DNA of 31,111 nt from MD308 sp051888795. Its GTDB lineage: Bacteria > Bacillota > Clostridia > Lachnospirales > Lachnospiraceae. The position numbers were made by a program, and so were the translations under genes. Position 1 is the first letter of the stretch; each line of letters starts with the position of its first letter. The stretch lies in NCBI GenBank assembly GCA_051888795.1, contig JBJFCD010000260.1, forward strand, positions 1 to 31,111. Direction: 5' to 3'. Of this stretch, positions 8,862 through 15,237 are shown one piece after another. The notes below the pieces were generated by a model. That model made no database searches. It had not been told where the DNA came from and saw only the letters and a program-made list of their open reading frames with translations.

Positions 8862-8926
8862 AAAAGAATGCATAAAGCTATACCTTTTCACCTGGTTTTA
8901 CAATGCGCTTTACGCATTCTTTTTTT
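8862..8926 (+). terminator. terminator of the acyltransferase gene, reaching into the opposing gene
   Basis: The arm at 8862-8878 pairs with 8907-8923 (17 bp, one mismatch) across a 28-base loop and is followed by a T-run on the plus strand. The loop and the 3' arm lie inside the last codons of the minus-strand gene 8878-9465, whose stop codon begins in the left arm. On the minus strand the other side gives TTTTAATT, so it may act in both directions. Confidence 0.75.
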
Positions 8927-9465
8927 ATTTCCCAGATGTTACCACACACTCCGGATTCATTGAGACTCTCTATCTCAAAGACTCTTTTCCAGCTTTCCTG
9001 AATTTTACGGACTTCCTCCGGATAGAATCCTTTGTAACGTCCCTCAAAGAATTCGAACCCATTTGCAACACCAATATCTTTGAGATGCTGCTTATATGAT
9101 TCCTCATCCGCCTTATCTTTTGGAAGATAGATTCTATTCAACACATAGTCCCATTTCAGATCGCTGAAATAAATCACTTCTCTTTCCGGCACTTCCAGTT
9201 CATAAACTACTGTTCCCGGTATCGGTGGCAGACACTCCTCTCTTCTGATTGCACACCAGATTGGTGCCTGCACATCATCCGGTTTTGGTACTTTTTTCGA
9301 TGCCATTTTTGTAAACCAGTCATAGCTTTCCAAAAACAGTGGGGCGATATCTCCAAAATGAAGTTCTACATAGCGTCTCACATTAATAATTCTTCCATCT
9401 CTGTCTAACTGATATAATGTTTTGTCATTCTGCCTTGTATAAAGCTTTACTTTCTTTTCTTCCAT
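8878..9465 (-). CDS. conserved hypothetical protein, DUF3841-like
   Basis: A 195-residue soluble protein without a signal peptide or membrane helix. The pattern 'YDWFTKMASKKVPKP...PIWCA' early on, together with SDLKWDYVLNRIYLP near the middle, recalls DUF3841 proteins of Firmicutes, whose function is unknown. This match is from memory and moderate. GGGGAGG six bases before ATG supports the start. It may be co-transcribed after panC and the small Cys-rich gene, all on the minus strand. Its 3' end is shared with the terminator of the convergent acyltransferase gene. Confidence 0.75.
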   Translation of the reverse strand: MEEKKVKLYTRQNDKTLYQLDRDGRIINVRRYVELHFGDIAPLFLESYDWFTKMASKKVPKPDDVQAPIWCAIRREECLPPIPGTVVYELEVPEREVIYFSDLKWDYVLNRIYLPKDKADEESYKQHLKDIGVANGFEFFEGRYKGFYPEEVRKIQESWKRVFEIESLNESGVCGNIWEIKKECVKRIVKPGEKV

Positions 9466-9483
9466 AATCGCCTCCCCATAGCA

Positions 9484-9618
9484 TTAATTGCAACGGCCTT
9501 TACAGTTTTTACAGTCACTGCCACAGCATGTTTTACCATTTTTCCTGTCTCTGATCATTTTCCTGATAATAAGGATGATCACCAGACAAATACCTGCCAA
9601 TACGAAAAAAGTTCCCAT
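9484..9618 (-). CDS. small Cys-rich membrane peptide, FeoB-associated type
   Basis: A 44-residue ORF reads MGTFFVLAGICLVIILIIRK, then a basic stretch, then a tail with C-C-x3-C-x2-C-x3-C spacing (CCGSDCKNCKGRC). One hydrophobic helix (about 3-19) followed by a Cys cluster is the layout of FeoB-associated Cys-rich membrane proteins (PF12669-like), normally encoded beside ferrous iron transporters. GAGGAG precedes the ATG at good spacing. No feoA or feoB lies in the window, so the gene is orphaned from its usual partner. The tail may bind a metal ion; this is inference. Confidence 0.8.
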   Translation of the reverse strand: MGTFFVLAGICLVIILIIRKMIRDRKNGKTCCGSDCKNCKGRCN

Positions 9619-9665
9619 AATATTCTTCTCCTCTACTACAACATAAATATAAGTTATATATTTAT

Positions 9666-10505
9666 CTATACCTCATAGCTAAAATTATCAATCAGGCGAG
9701 TCTTTCCAATATAAACTGCCATAGCAACCAACACATCTTTTTCAACACTGTCAACCGGTTGCATTGTCAATGAATCGACTACGGATATATAATCAATCTT
9801 TGCAAGTGGCTCAGATTCAACAATCTTTTTCATTTCATCAAGCACTTCTTTTGCCGCGCACCCGGTATGAATGATCTCCTGCCCTTTTTTCACTGCTTTT
9901 GAAAGACATAGCGCCGCTTTTCTTTCTTCTTCATTTAAATATGTATTTCTTGAAGATTTTGCAAGCCCATCCTGTTCTCTCACAATCGGACAACCTATAA
10001 TTTCAATATCAAAATTCAAATCCTGTACCATCTTTCGGATGATTGCAAGCTGCTGCGCATCTTTCTGTCCAAAATATGCTCTGTCCGGTGCTACAATGTT
10101 AAACAGCTTAGATACAACTGTGCACACTCCTTTAAAATGAATCGGTCTTGTCTTGCCGCAAAGAGTCTCTGACAATGTATCAATACTTACATATGCACAA
10201 GGATTTTGATACATCTCCTCCGGTTTCGGACAAAAAATCAAATCCGCGCCGAGACTTTCACACAATGCGCTGTCCCTTTCAAAATCTCTTGGATATGCCT
10301 CAAGATCTTCATTTGGTCCAAATTGTGTAGGATTTACAAAATCAGATACTACAACAATATCATTTTCTTTTCTGCATCTCTTAATCAGGCTTGCATGTCC
10401 TTCATGCAGAAATCCCATTGTAGGTACCAATCCTACGCTCTTTCCTTCCCTTTTCCAGCTCTTTACCAACTGTCTTGTTTCAGCTACAGTTTTTGTTACT
10501 TTCAT
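9666..10505 (-). CDS. panC: pantothenate synthetase PanC
   Basis: Condenses pantoate and beta-alanine with ATP to make pantothenate, the coenzyme A precursor. The 279-residue protein is of normal length. It has the nucleotidyltransferase HIGH-like motif in PTMGFLHEGHASL (28-40), VSDFVNPTQFGPNEDL, the YFGQKDAQQL motif, and the second ATP motif LAKSSRN. The ATG at 10505 is chosen over an in-frame one 19 codons upstream because AAAGGAG lies just before it and the family begins with a short strand (MKVTKTV). No panB or panD is adjacent, so pantoate and beta-alanine come from genes elsewhere or from import. Confidence 0.96.
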   Translation of the reverse strand: MKVTKTVAETRQLVKSWKREGKSVGLVPTMGFLHEGHASLIKRCRKENDIVVVSDFVNPTQFGPNEDLEAYPRDFERDSALCESLGADLIFCPKPEEMYQNPCAYVSIDTLSETLCGKTRPIHFKGVCTVVSKLFNIVAPDRAYFGQKDAQQLAIIRKMVQDLNFDIEIIGCPIVREQDGLAKSSRNTYLNEEERKAALCLSKAVKKGQEIIHTGCAAKEVLDEMKKIVESEPLAKIDYISVVDSLTMQPVDSVEKDVLVAMAVYIGKTRLIDNFSYEV

Positions 10506-10877
10506 TTCTGTTCTCCTTTTCCCTAATATGGATTGAAGATAGCCTCTTTTTCCGATATTCAATTTGCAATTACATAGTGTCTTTTACGTGAATGAAAAGA
10601 AACATAAAAAGTCTTATTATCATAACAATTGCTTTTTTAACATATCGTTTCTGAAATATAAGCTTTTCTACGCTATTTATGAAAATCTGACAAATAAGAA
10701 CCCAGAAAACAGAGTATAGTTTTCTTTTGAAATACCATCTCCGCTTGGTATTATACCACAACTGTTTTGCATTTCATATATCAATTTGGCATAATTCCCG
10801 TCAAGTTGCCTTTGACTATTCAAGTAAATTTGAGTATAATGCGTCATAAAAGATAATACAAAGGAGTGAAGTCATCT
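10506..10877. other. 372-base intergenic region with divergent promoters
   Basis: No convincing gene is seen. On the minus strand an extended -10 (TGGTATAAT, 10750-10758) inside the palindrome GGTATTATACC could start a roughly 240-base leader for panC. On the plus strand there is a strong promoter at 10812-10840. No known riboswitch motif was recognised in the leader. Confidence 0.5.
10812..10840 (+). promoter_or_regulatory. promoter of the 80-residue protein gene
   Basis: TTGACT (10812-10817), a 17-base spacer and a perfect TATAAT (10835-10840): one of the two best promoters in the window. The start codon follows 37 bases later. Confidence 0.8.
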
Positions 10878-11120
10878 ATGAATATGAACTTTAATCAGCT
10901 CGCTATGTTCCAGCAACTAAAAACCGGTATGGATCGCTTTCGTGAAAATCATCCGAAATTTCCAATGTTTTTGCAGGCCGTATCACAGGATGCTCTTAAA
11001 GAAGGCTCTGTAATTGAAATAAATGTTACCACACCGGAAGGGAAAAATTATTGTTCCAACATTAAAATAAATACTGATGATCTGTCTTTAATTGAAACTT
11101 TGAAAAACATGAAATCATAA
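10878..11120 (+). CDS. small hypothetical protein (80 residues)
   Basis: Not recognised. The protein is soluble, with an amphipathic N-terminal part (FNQLAMFQQLKTGMDRFREN) and a short beta-rich C-terminal part (GSVIEINVTTPEGKNYCSNI) containing a single Cys. The ATG at 10878 is preferred to the in-frame GTG at 10866, because that GTG is part of the ribosome binding site AAAGGAG. A near-consensus promoter directly upstream and a normal codon pattern argue that it is real. It lies just before purC on the same strand, but about 120 bases separate them and purC seems to have its own -10 region, so a shared function is not implied. Confidence 0.75.
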   Translation: MNMNFNQLAMFQQLKTGMDRFRENHPKFPMFLQAVSQDALKEGSVIEINVTTPEGKNYCSNIKINTDDLSLIETLKNMKS

Positions 11121-11238
11121 TGCACCAGCCACTCAGTCATACTATAATAAAATTGTACAAAATCAAGAAATAATATTGCTTTTTATCAAAAAATCTGTTT
11201 ATCTATTATTATGATAAAATTATAGTGAGGTGTACAAG

Positions 11239-12099
11239 ATGAAACCGATAAAAGAGGGTAAAGTCCGCGAAATCTATGATAACGGCGACAGTCTGATCAT
11301 GGTTGCAACTGACCGTATCAGCTGTTTTGATGTGATTTTAAAAAATGTTGTAACAAAAAAAGGTACTGTCCTTACTCAGATGTCCAAATTCTGGTTCGAC
11401 CTGACAAAGGATATTCTTCCAAACCACATGATTTCCACAGATGTAAAGGATATGCCGGAATTTTTCCAGCAACCTCAGTTTGACGGAAACAGCATGATGT
11501 GCAAAAAACTTGAGATGCTCCCAATCGAGTGTATCGTACGTGGTTACATTACAGGAAGTGGATGGGCAAGCTACAAGGAAAACGGAACCGTATGTGGCAT
11601 TAAACTTCCGGAAGGTCTGAAAGAATCTGACAAGTTGCCAGAGCCTATCTATACTCCTTCCACAAAAGCCGAGATTGGTGATCACGATGAAAATATTTCC
11701 TATGAGCAGAGTATTGCTCATCTGGAAAAATATTTTCCAGGAAAGGGCGAAGAATACGCAGCAAAACTTCGCGACTGTACAATTGCTCTGTATAAAAAAT
11801 GTGCTGATTACGCACTGAGCCGTGGAATTATTATTGCCGATACTAAATTCGAATTTGGTCTTGATGAGAATGGTAACATCGTCATTGGTGACGAGATGCT
11901 CACACCTGACAGTTCTCGTTTCTGGCCAGCAGATGGTTATGAACCGGGACACGGACAGCCTTCATTTGACAAACAATTTGCCCGTGACTGGCTGAAAGCA
12001 AATCCAGATAACGACTGGACTCTTCCGGATGACATTGTTGAAAAAACAATTGAAAAATACCTGCAGAGTTATGAGATGCTGACAGGCAAAAAACTTTAA
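11239..12099 (+). CDS. purC: SAICAR synthetase PurC
   Basis: Joins CAIR and aspartate with ATP to make SAICAR in purine synthesis. The 286-residue protein has the N-terminal KEGKVREIYDNGD, ATDRISCFDV, the conserved IECIVRGYITGSGW block, GDHDENISYEQ, IIIADTKFEFG and the C-terminal LTPDSSRFWP motif. The start at 11239 follows GTGAGGTG at a 6-base spacing; the in-frame GTG nine bases upstream is part of that site. A TGATAAAAT extended -10 at about 11210-11220 could serve as promoter. The gene is alone on the plus strand, some 4 kb from the purO-purH operon, so IMP genes are clustered loosely rather than in one operon. Confidence 0.97.
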   Translation: MKPIKEGKVREIYDNGDSLIMVATDRISCFDVILKNVVTKKGTVLTQMSKFWFDLTKDILPNHMISTDVKDMPEFFQQPQFDGNSMMCKKLEMLPIECIVRGYITGSGWASYKENGTVCGIKLPEGLKESDKLPEPIYTPSTKAEIGDHDENISYEQSIAHLEKYFPGKGEEYAAKLRDCTIALYKKCADYALSRGIIIADTKFEFGLDENGNIVIGDEMLTPDSSRFWPADGYEPGHGQPSFDKQFARDWLKANPDNDWTLPDDIVEKTIEKYLQSYEMLTGKKL

Positions 12100-12114
12100 T
12101 ATTTACCCAAAAAT

Positions 12115-12132
12115 CCCCTCGCCAGCGAGGGG
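12115..12132. terminator. shared terminator between purC and the symporter gene
   Basis: CCCCTCG (12115-12121) pairs with CGAGGGG (12126-12132) over a 4-base loop. T-runs follow on both strands (ATTTTTTC on plus, ATTTTTG on minus). It ends the two convergent transcripts. Confidence 0.92.
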
Positions 12133-12143
12133 ATAATTTTTTC

Positions 12144-13691
12144 TTATCTTTTATTTTCTTTTGCACGCTCGTCCCAGAAATAGCAATCATCTCTTCCAAT
12201 CACTGCAGAGGTAAAAGGTGTCCCATCATTCTTTTTATAATGCTTTGTAGCACGAAGTACATATTTAGCACCTACATATACAATCGGAACGTTGAAAAAT
12301 ACTATCAAAATATTTCCCAAATCAGAAAATGCCCAAAGGTTCCCCAGCTCCAATCCTGCGATATTACATAAAATACCAAATGTTGCGACAAACAATGCAA
12401 TGATTCTCACAAGATTGATAAACCCTTTGTCCGTACGTATACGATTTGCTGCTATTTCAGAAAAACTGATCATCCCAAGCATACATGTATAGGCAAACAT
12501 ACCAAAACATAAAGTGACAAGAAATGTAATAATTGCATTTGCAGCCGTTCCCGGTGTGAGTGTCGCAATGGACTCTGTGAATTTCGGTAGTTTATCAAGC
12601 TCAGCCCAGGCATCTGCATTCGGACCATCCCAGCAATGAGCCATAACAACAACAAATCCAGAAAGGGTACATATTACAATGGTATCAAGGAAAACTCCGA
12701 TAGAAGCAAGTATTCCCTGTTCACACGGATGTTTTGCATCAGAAGCTGCTGCAGACATAGTAATCGTACCCTGACCTGCCTCGTTTGACATAAGTCCACG
12801 CTTCACGCCCTGTGCCAATACCGTTCCAAACATTCCCCCGAAAAAAGCTTCCGGCTTAAACGCCCCTGTAAACACCGCTTTAAAAAAATACGGAATTGAC
12901 GATATGTTAAGTACAATCAAAACTACAACAGTTACAATATATAAAACCGCCATTACAGGTACCATTTTATCTGTCCATTTTGTAACTTTCTTAATTCCTC
13001 CAAATGCTATGAATGCTGTTGATACTACTGTTATTATTCCGACGATATAATAAAAAGCCGAATCACTTGAGATAATAGTCCCAGTTGCAATTTCTGCCAT
13101 TCTTCCTACTGATGAAACTACATTAAAGCCCTGTGCCGGCAGACAACATAAAGCATAAAGAATATAAAGTACAGACAGAAATACTCCGATCCATATCTTA
13201 TTTCCTAATAATTTCCTGCCATAAAACGGAAGTCCTCCAACAAATTCATTCTCTTTTTTCTCTTTAAAAATCTGTGCCAGCACACCTTCCATGTATGCCA
13301 CAGCCATTCCAAAAAAAGCAGAAATCCACATCCAGAATAAAGCTCCCGGTCCTCCCACTGCAATTGCTCCGGTCACACCAATAATATTTCCCGGTCCAAC
13401 TCTCATCGCTGAACTTAGAAGAAATGCCGCAAGAGGTGAAATCCCAGTACTGACAGCTCTCTTCTCTGTCATAATCTGTATCCCCTTTTTAAAGTGAGTT
13501 ATCTGCATAAATCCAATGCGAAAACTAAAGAAAATACCTGATCCAAGTAACAATATGATAGCAAATGAAAAGTTTCCTAAAAGAGGAATAGATGCATACC
13601 ACTCGAAATTCGTAGGAAAATCCCACAAAAAATCAGATAGCGGTCCGATAAATGCAAATATTCCATTAATTGATTCAAAAATCCCCTGCAT
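12144..13691 (-). CDS. sodium:alanine/glycine symporter (AgcS family)
   Basis: A 515-residue membrane protein with about ten to eleven helices that imports alanine or glycine with sodium ions. Family landmarks are the early helix SGIFFSFRIGFMQITHF, the signature RVGPGNIIGVTGAIAVGGPG (about 97-116), FWMWISAFFGMA directly after, and the SNEAGQGT motif (about 319-326). The length agrees with the family. It lies downstream of rubredoxin on the same strand but beyond a terminator, so it is probably separately transcribed. Substrate specificity cannot be read from the sequence. Confidence 0.95.
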   Translation of the reverse strand: MQGIFESINGIFAFIGPLSDFLWDFPTNFEWYASIPLLGNFSFAIILLLGSGIFFSFRIGFMQITHFKKGIQIMTEKRAVSTGISPLAAFLLSSAMRVGPGNIIGVTGAIAVGGPGALFWMWISAFFGMAVAYMEGVLAQIFKEKKENEFVGGLPFYGRKLLGNKIWIGVFLSVLYILYALCCLPAQGFNVVSSVGRMAEIATGTIISSDSAFYYIVGIITVVSTAFIAFGGIKKVTKWTDKMVPVMAVLYIVTVVVLIVLNISSIPYFFKAVFTGAFKPEAFFGGMFGTVLAQGVKRGLMSNEAGQGTITMSAAASDAKHPCEQGILASIGVFLDTIVICTLSGFVVVMAHCWDGPNADAWAELDKLPKFTESIATLTPGTAANAIITFLVTLCFGMFAYTCMLGMISFSEIAANRIRTDKGFINLVRIIALFVATFGILCNIAGLELGNLWAFSDLGNILIVFFNVPIVYVGAKYVLRATKHYKKNDGTPFTSAVIGRDDCYFWDERAKENKR

Positions 13692-13808
13692 GCCTCTTAC
13701 TCCTTTTCTTCAAAGTCCCTTCCGACGCTCTGATCCTCATTTATTTACATTAATTTAATTATGATATTTTTATTATAGCGCATTCCATATAAATACACCA
13801 CAAAAATA

Positions 13809-13848
13809 AAACCTGCCATATCGGATTCTCTACCAATACGACAGGTTT
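13809..13848 (-). terminator. rubredoxin terminator
   Basis: AAACCTG (13809-13815) pairs with CAGGTTT (13842-13848), with partial pairing inside. On the minus strand it is followed by TTTTATTTTTG. It lies between rubredoxin and the symporter gene. Confidence 0.8.
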
Positions 13849-13872
13849 ACCATTCTATATGATTTTTAAAAA

Positions 13873-14028
13873 TTAGGCCTCTGCGAACTGATCCTTTCCT
13901 ACAAAGCAAAGCGGGCACTGAAAATCTTCCGGAACATCTTCCCATTTTGTTCCAGGTTCAATTCCTCCCTCTGGATATCCCTGCTCTTCATCATATTCCC
14001 ATCCGCAAACTTCACATACATACTTCAT
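13873..14028 (-). CDS. rubredoxin
   Basis: A 51-residue iron protein that carries single electrons in the cytoplasm, in anaerobes often to rubrerythrin or superoxide reductase. The four iron ligands are C5 and C8 (CEVC) and C38 and C41 (CPLC), with the usual YDEEQG...GGIEPGT core between them. The residue after the second cluster is Phe rather than the common Gly. AAAAGGAG precedes the ATG. The promoter lies inside a perfect inverted repeat, which suggests regulation, plausibly by oxygen or peroxide; that is inference. No partner oxidoreductase is adjacent. Confidence 0.95.
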   Translation of the reverse strand: MKYVCEVCGWEYDEEQGYPEGGIEPGTKWEDVPEDFQCPLCFVGKDQFAEA

Positions 14029-14047
14029 ATCTCTATTCTCCTTTTAA

Positions 14048-14105
14048 CGTTATAATAGATTCAAAATTCCGAAAACCCCTTCTGAATTTTGAATCTATTA
14101 TAACG
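14048..14105. repeat. 22-bp perfect inverted repeat over the rubredoxin promoter
   Basis: The arm at 14048-14069 is the exact reverse complement of 14084-14105, around a 14-base spacer (14070-14083). The distal arm contains the -10 box and the predicted start point (about 14090), so only part of the repeat would be transcribed. This favours a DNA-binding operator over an RNA hairpin. Both arms contain TTATAAT, reminiscent of half of a PerR box, but a full PerR consensus is not present. Confidence 0.85.
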
Positions 14106-14125
14106 CAGTTCACATTAAAAGGCAA
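14097..14125 (-). promoter_or_regulatory. rubredoxin promoter
   Basis: On the minus strand TTGCCT (14120-14125), a 17-base spacer and a perfect TATAAT (14097-14102). The -10 lies within the outer arm of the inverted repeat. Confidence 0.7.
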
Positions 14126-14171
14126 ATATACATTCTGTAAAGACAATAAAAAAACTATAAAAATGGCATGT

Positions 14172-14211
14172 AAAAGGGCTATCCGATCTTTCTTTACAAA
14201 TCGAATAGCCC
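14172..14211 (-). terminator. terminator of the 14175-14539 RNA unit
   Basis: GGGCTAT (14176-14182) pairs with ATAGCCC (14205-14211), followed after one mismatch by four more pairs (14184-14187 with 14200-14203). On the minus strand TTTTA follows. The T-run is short, so strength is uncertain. No T-run exists on the plus side, so it is directional. Confidence 0.65.
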
Positions 14212-14539
14212 CATTAATGAATTTCTAAAAGTCTCACTATATACACCTGTCCCTTTCATAGATTTTGGATCTGTCCATTATGGATCTCTACCTTTTCTTT
14301 TAATCATCTCCTCTAGTTTCATCTATAATAAACTCTTTAAGAGATTTTAATAAAATCGGGAATCTAATTAATTATGCCATTGGACCTTTCCTCTTTTCAT
14401 AAGATTTGGTTTTTACTGGTAAAATTAACGAGCCATTGGACCGTCCTCCGTGTTCTAAGAATCGAAATCTGCTAACCACTTATTCTTTCTCTATCAGGAA
14501 TAAATTTCCTTTATCTTTGTTAGGTTCTCTTCTTTTGTT
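14175..14539 (-). ncRNA. candidate structured RNA or orphan attenuator leader, about 365 nt
   Basis: The 629-base gap 14029-14657 has no long ORF, yet holds a complete minus-strand transcription unit: strong promoter (14546-14574), about 365 transcribed bases and a terminator hairpin (14172-14211). Inside, GGTCCAATGGC occurs twice (14432-14442 and 14376-14386), each time preceded by a Shine-Dalgarno-like stretch. The first encodes Met-Ala-Arg-stop (14425-14436), the second Met-Ala-stop (14372-14380). GTCCAATGG from either copy can pair with CCATAATGGAC (14273-14283), leaving a 2-base bulge, which suggests competing structures. CTCTTTAAGAG (14333-14343) is another small hairpin. A 21-codon ORF (14194-14259) ends in the terminator but has a poor ribosome site. 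It does not match tmRNA, 6S, SRP, RNase P, T-box or riboswitch patterns known to me. Either a stand-alone RNA or a leader that lost its gene would fit. Confidence 0.55.
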
Positions 14540-14545
14540 GTATTT

Positions 14546-14574
14546 ATATTATCACATTTCTTTTTGTTTGTAAA
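14546..14574 (-). promoter_or_regulatory. promoter of the candidate RNA
   Basis: On the minus strand TTTACA (14569-14574), a 17-base spacer and TAATAT (14546-14551) with an upstream TG that makes an extended -10 (TGATAATAT). It lies over 80 bases past the stop of the upstream gene, with start point near 14539. Confidence 0.75.
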
Positions 14575-14657
14575 CCCTTTTTTTGATATTTTTTTCATCT
14601 TTATATTATTGTCTGAATTTTATATAATAATTATACTATTTGAACAAACAGATTTAC

Positions 14658-15209
14658 TCAATCCTTTCTCGAATGATGAAAAAGATTCTTTTTGTGTTTT
14701 ATTTTCATTCTAATTACATATTCAGCAACGCTTTTTTCTTTCACTGTTACTGCTAAGATTTCTAATCCAAGAAGGAAAATATGAAATTCAAATTTTTCAA
14801 TCGGCTCAAAAATCAATGCCAATGACAATATCAGTTTCATACCCGCAAATAGGGCTGATACTTTCCATTTTTCTTTTTTGCTTTTCTTTATCAGAACTTC
14901 TTCAAGTTCTTCATTCACTTCCTGTAATCCTAGGATTCCCCATGTAACTCCCATTAAAAGGAGCACTTTCTGCTGTCCAAGTAAAAAACAAATTCCCATA
15001 ATAAACAGGATCAAAGAGGAAGCTCTACTTTTATATGTAACTAAATAGCGCTTCTCTTTGATATTAAAAATCATATCGGTCACGCTCGTAAGTACCATAA
15101 TACTTCCTAGTATAGAAGGAAGCCAGCGCGCCACTCTTCCCGGAGCAACAATACACAACAGCCCAACTATAGGAAGCATTACTCTGTAATATTTCTCAAT
15201 GCTACTCAT
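14658..15209 (-). CDS. small membrane protein, DUF308/HdeD-like
   Basis: 183 residues with about six hydrophobic helices in two similar halves: MLPIVGLLCIVAPG, PSILGSIMVLTSVTDMIF, SLILFIMGICFLLG and VLLLMGVTWGILGL, then SALFAGMKLILSLALIFEPI and FEFHIFLLGLEILAV. This arrangement resembles DUF308 (HdeD-type) proteins, whose general role is unclear. The basic C-terminus (KIKHKKNLFHHSRKD) would face the cytoplasm. GGGGGATG precedes the start. It begins 28 bases after the M24 aminopeptidase stop on the same strand, so the two are probably co-transcribed. Confidence 0.75.
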   Translation of the reverse strand: MSSIEKYYRVMLPIVGLLCIVAPGRVARWLPSILGSIMVLTSVTDMIFNIKEKRYLVTYKSRASSLILFIMGICFLLGQQKVLLLMGVTWGILGLQEVNEELEEVLIKKSKKEKWKVSALFAGMKLILSLALIFEPIEKFEFHIFLLGLEILAVTVKEKSVAEYVIRMKIKHKKNLFHHSRKD

Positions 15210-15237
15210 TTTTCATCCCCCGGTACTGAAATAAATG

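Noticed and set aside
10570..10761. 63-codon minus-strand ORF upstream of panC
   Set aside because: It would start with TTG next to a TATAAT box, has no ribosome site, and its composition (K, I, F, R rich) fits AT-rich leader DNA.
11338..11952. 204-codon minus-strand ORF across purC
   Set aside because: Antisense to a fully recognisable purC; no family resemblance, no start signal.
14048..14105. Full PerR or Fur box in the rubredoxin dyad
   Set aside because: Only the TTATAAT half matches; the second half of the 7-1-7 consensus matches at three of seven positions.
14194..14259. 21-codon ORF (MKGTGVYSETFRNSLMGLFDL) at the end of the candidate RNA
   Set aside because: No clear ribosome binding site, and its end runs into the terminator hairpin; kept only as a remark under the RNA.
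14029..14657. tmRNA, 6S, SRP RNA, RNase P RNA, T-box or known riboswitch in the large gap
   Set aside because: None of the hallmark sequences (such as tmRNA ends, the T-box AGGGTGGNACC element or the RNase P GAGGAAAGTCC core) is present in the right context; GAGGAAAGGTCC only partly resembles the last.
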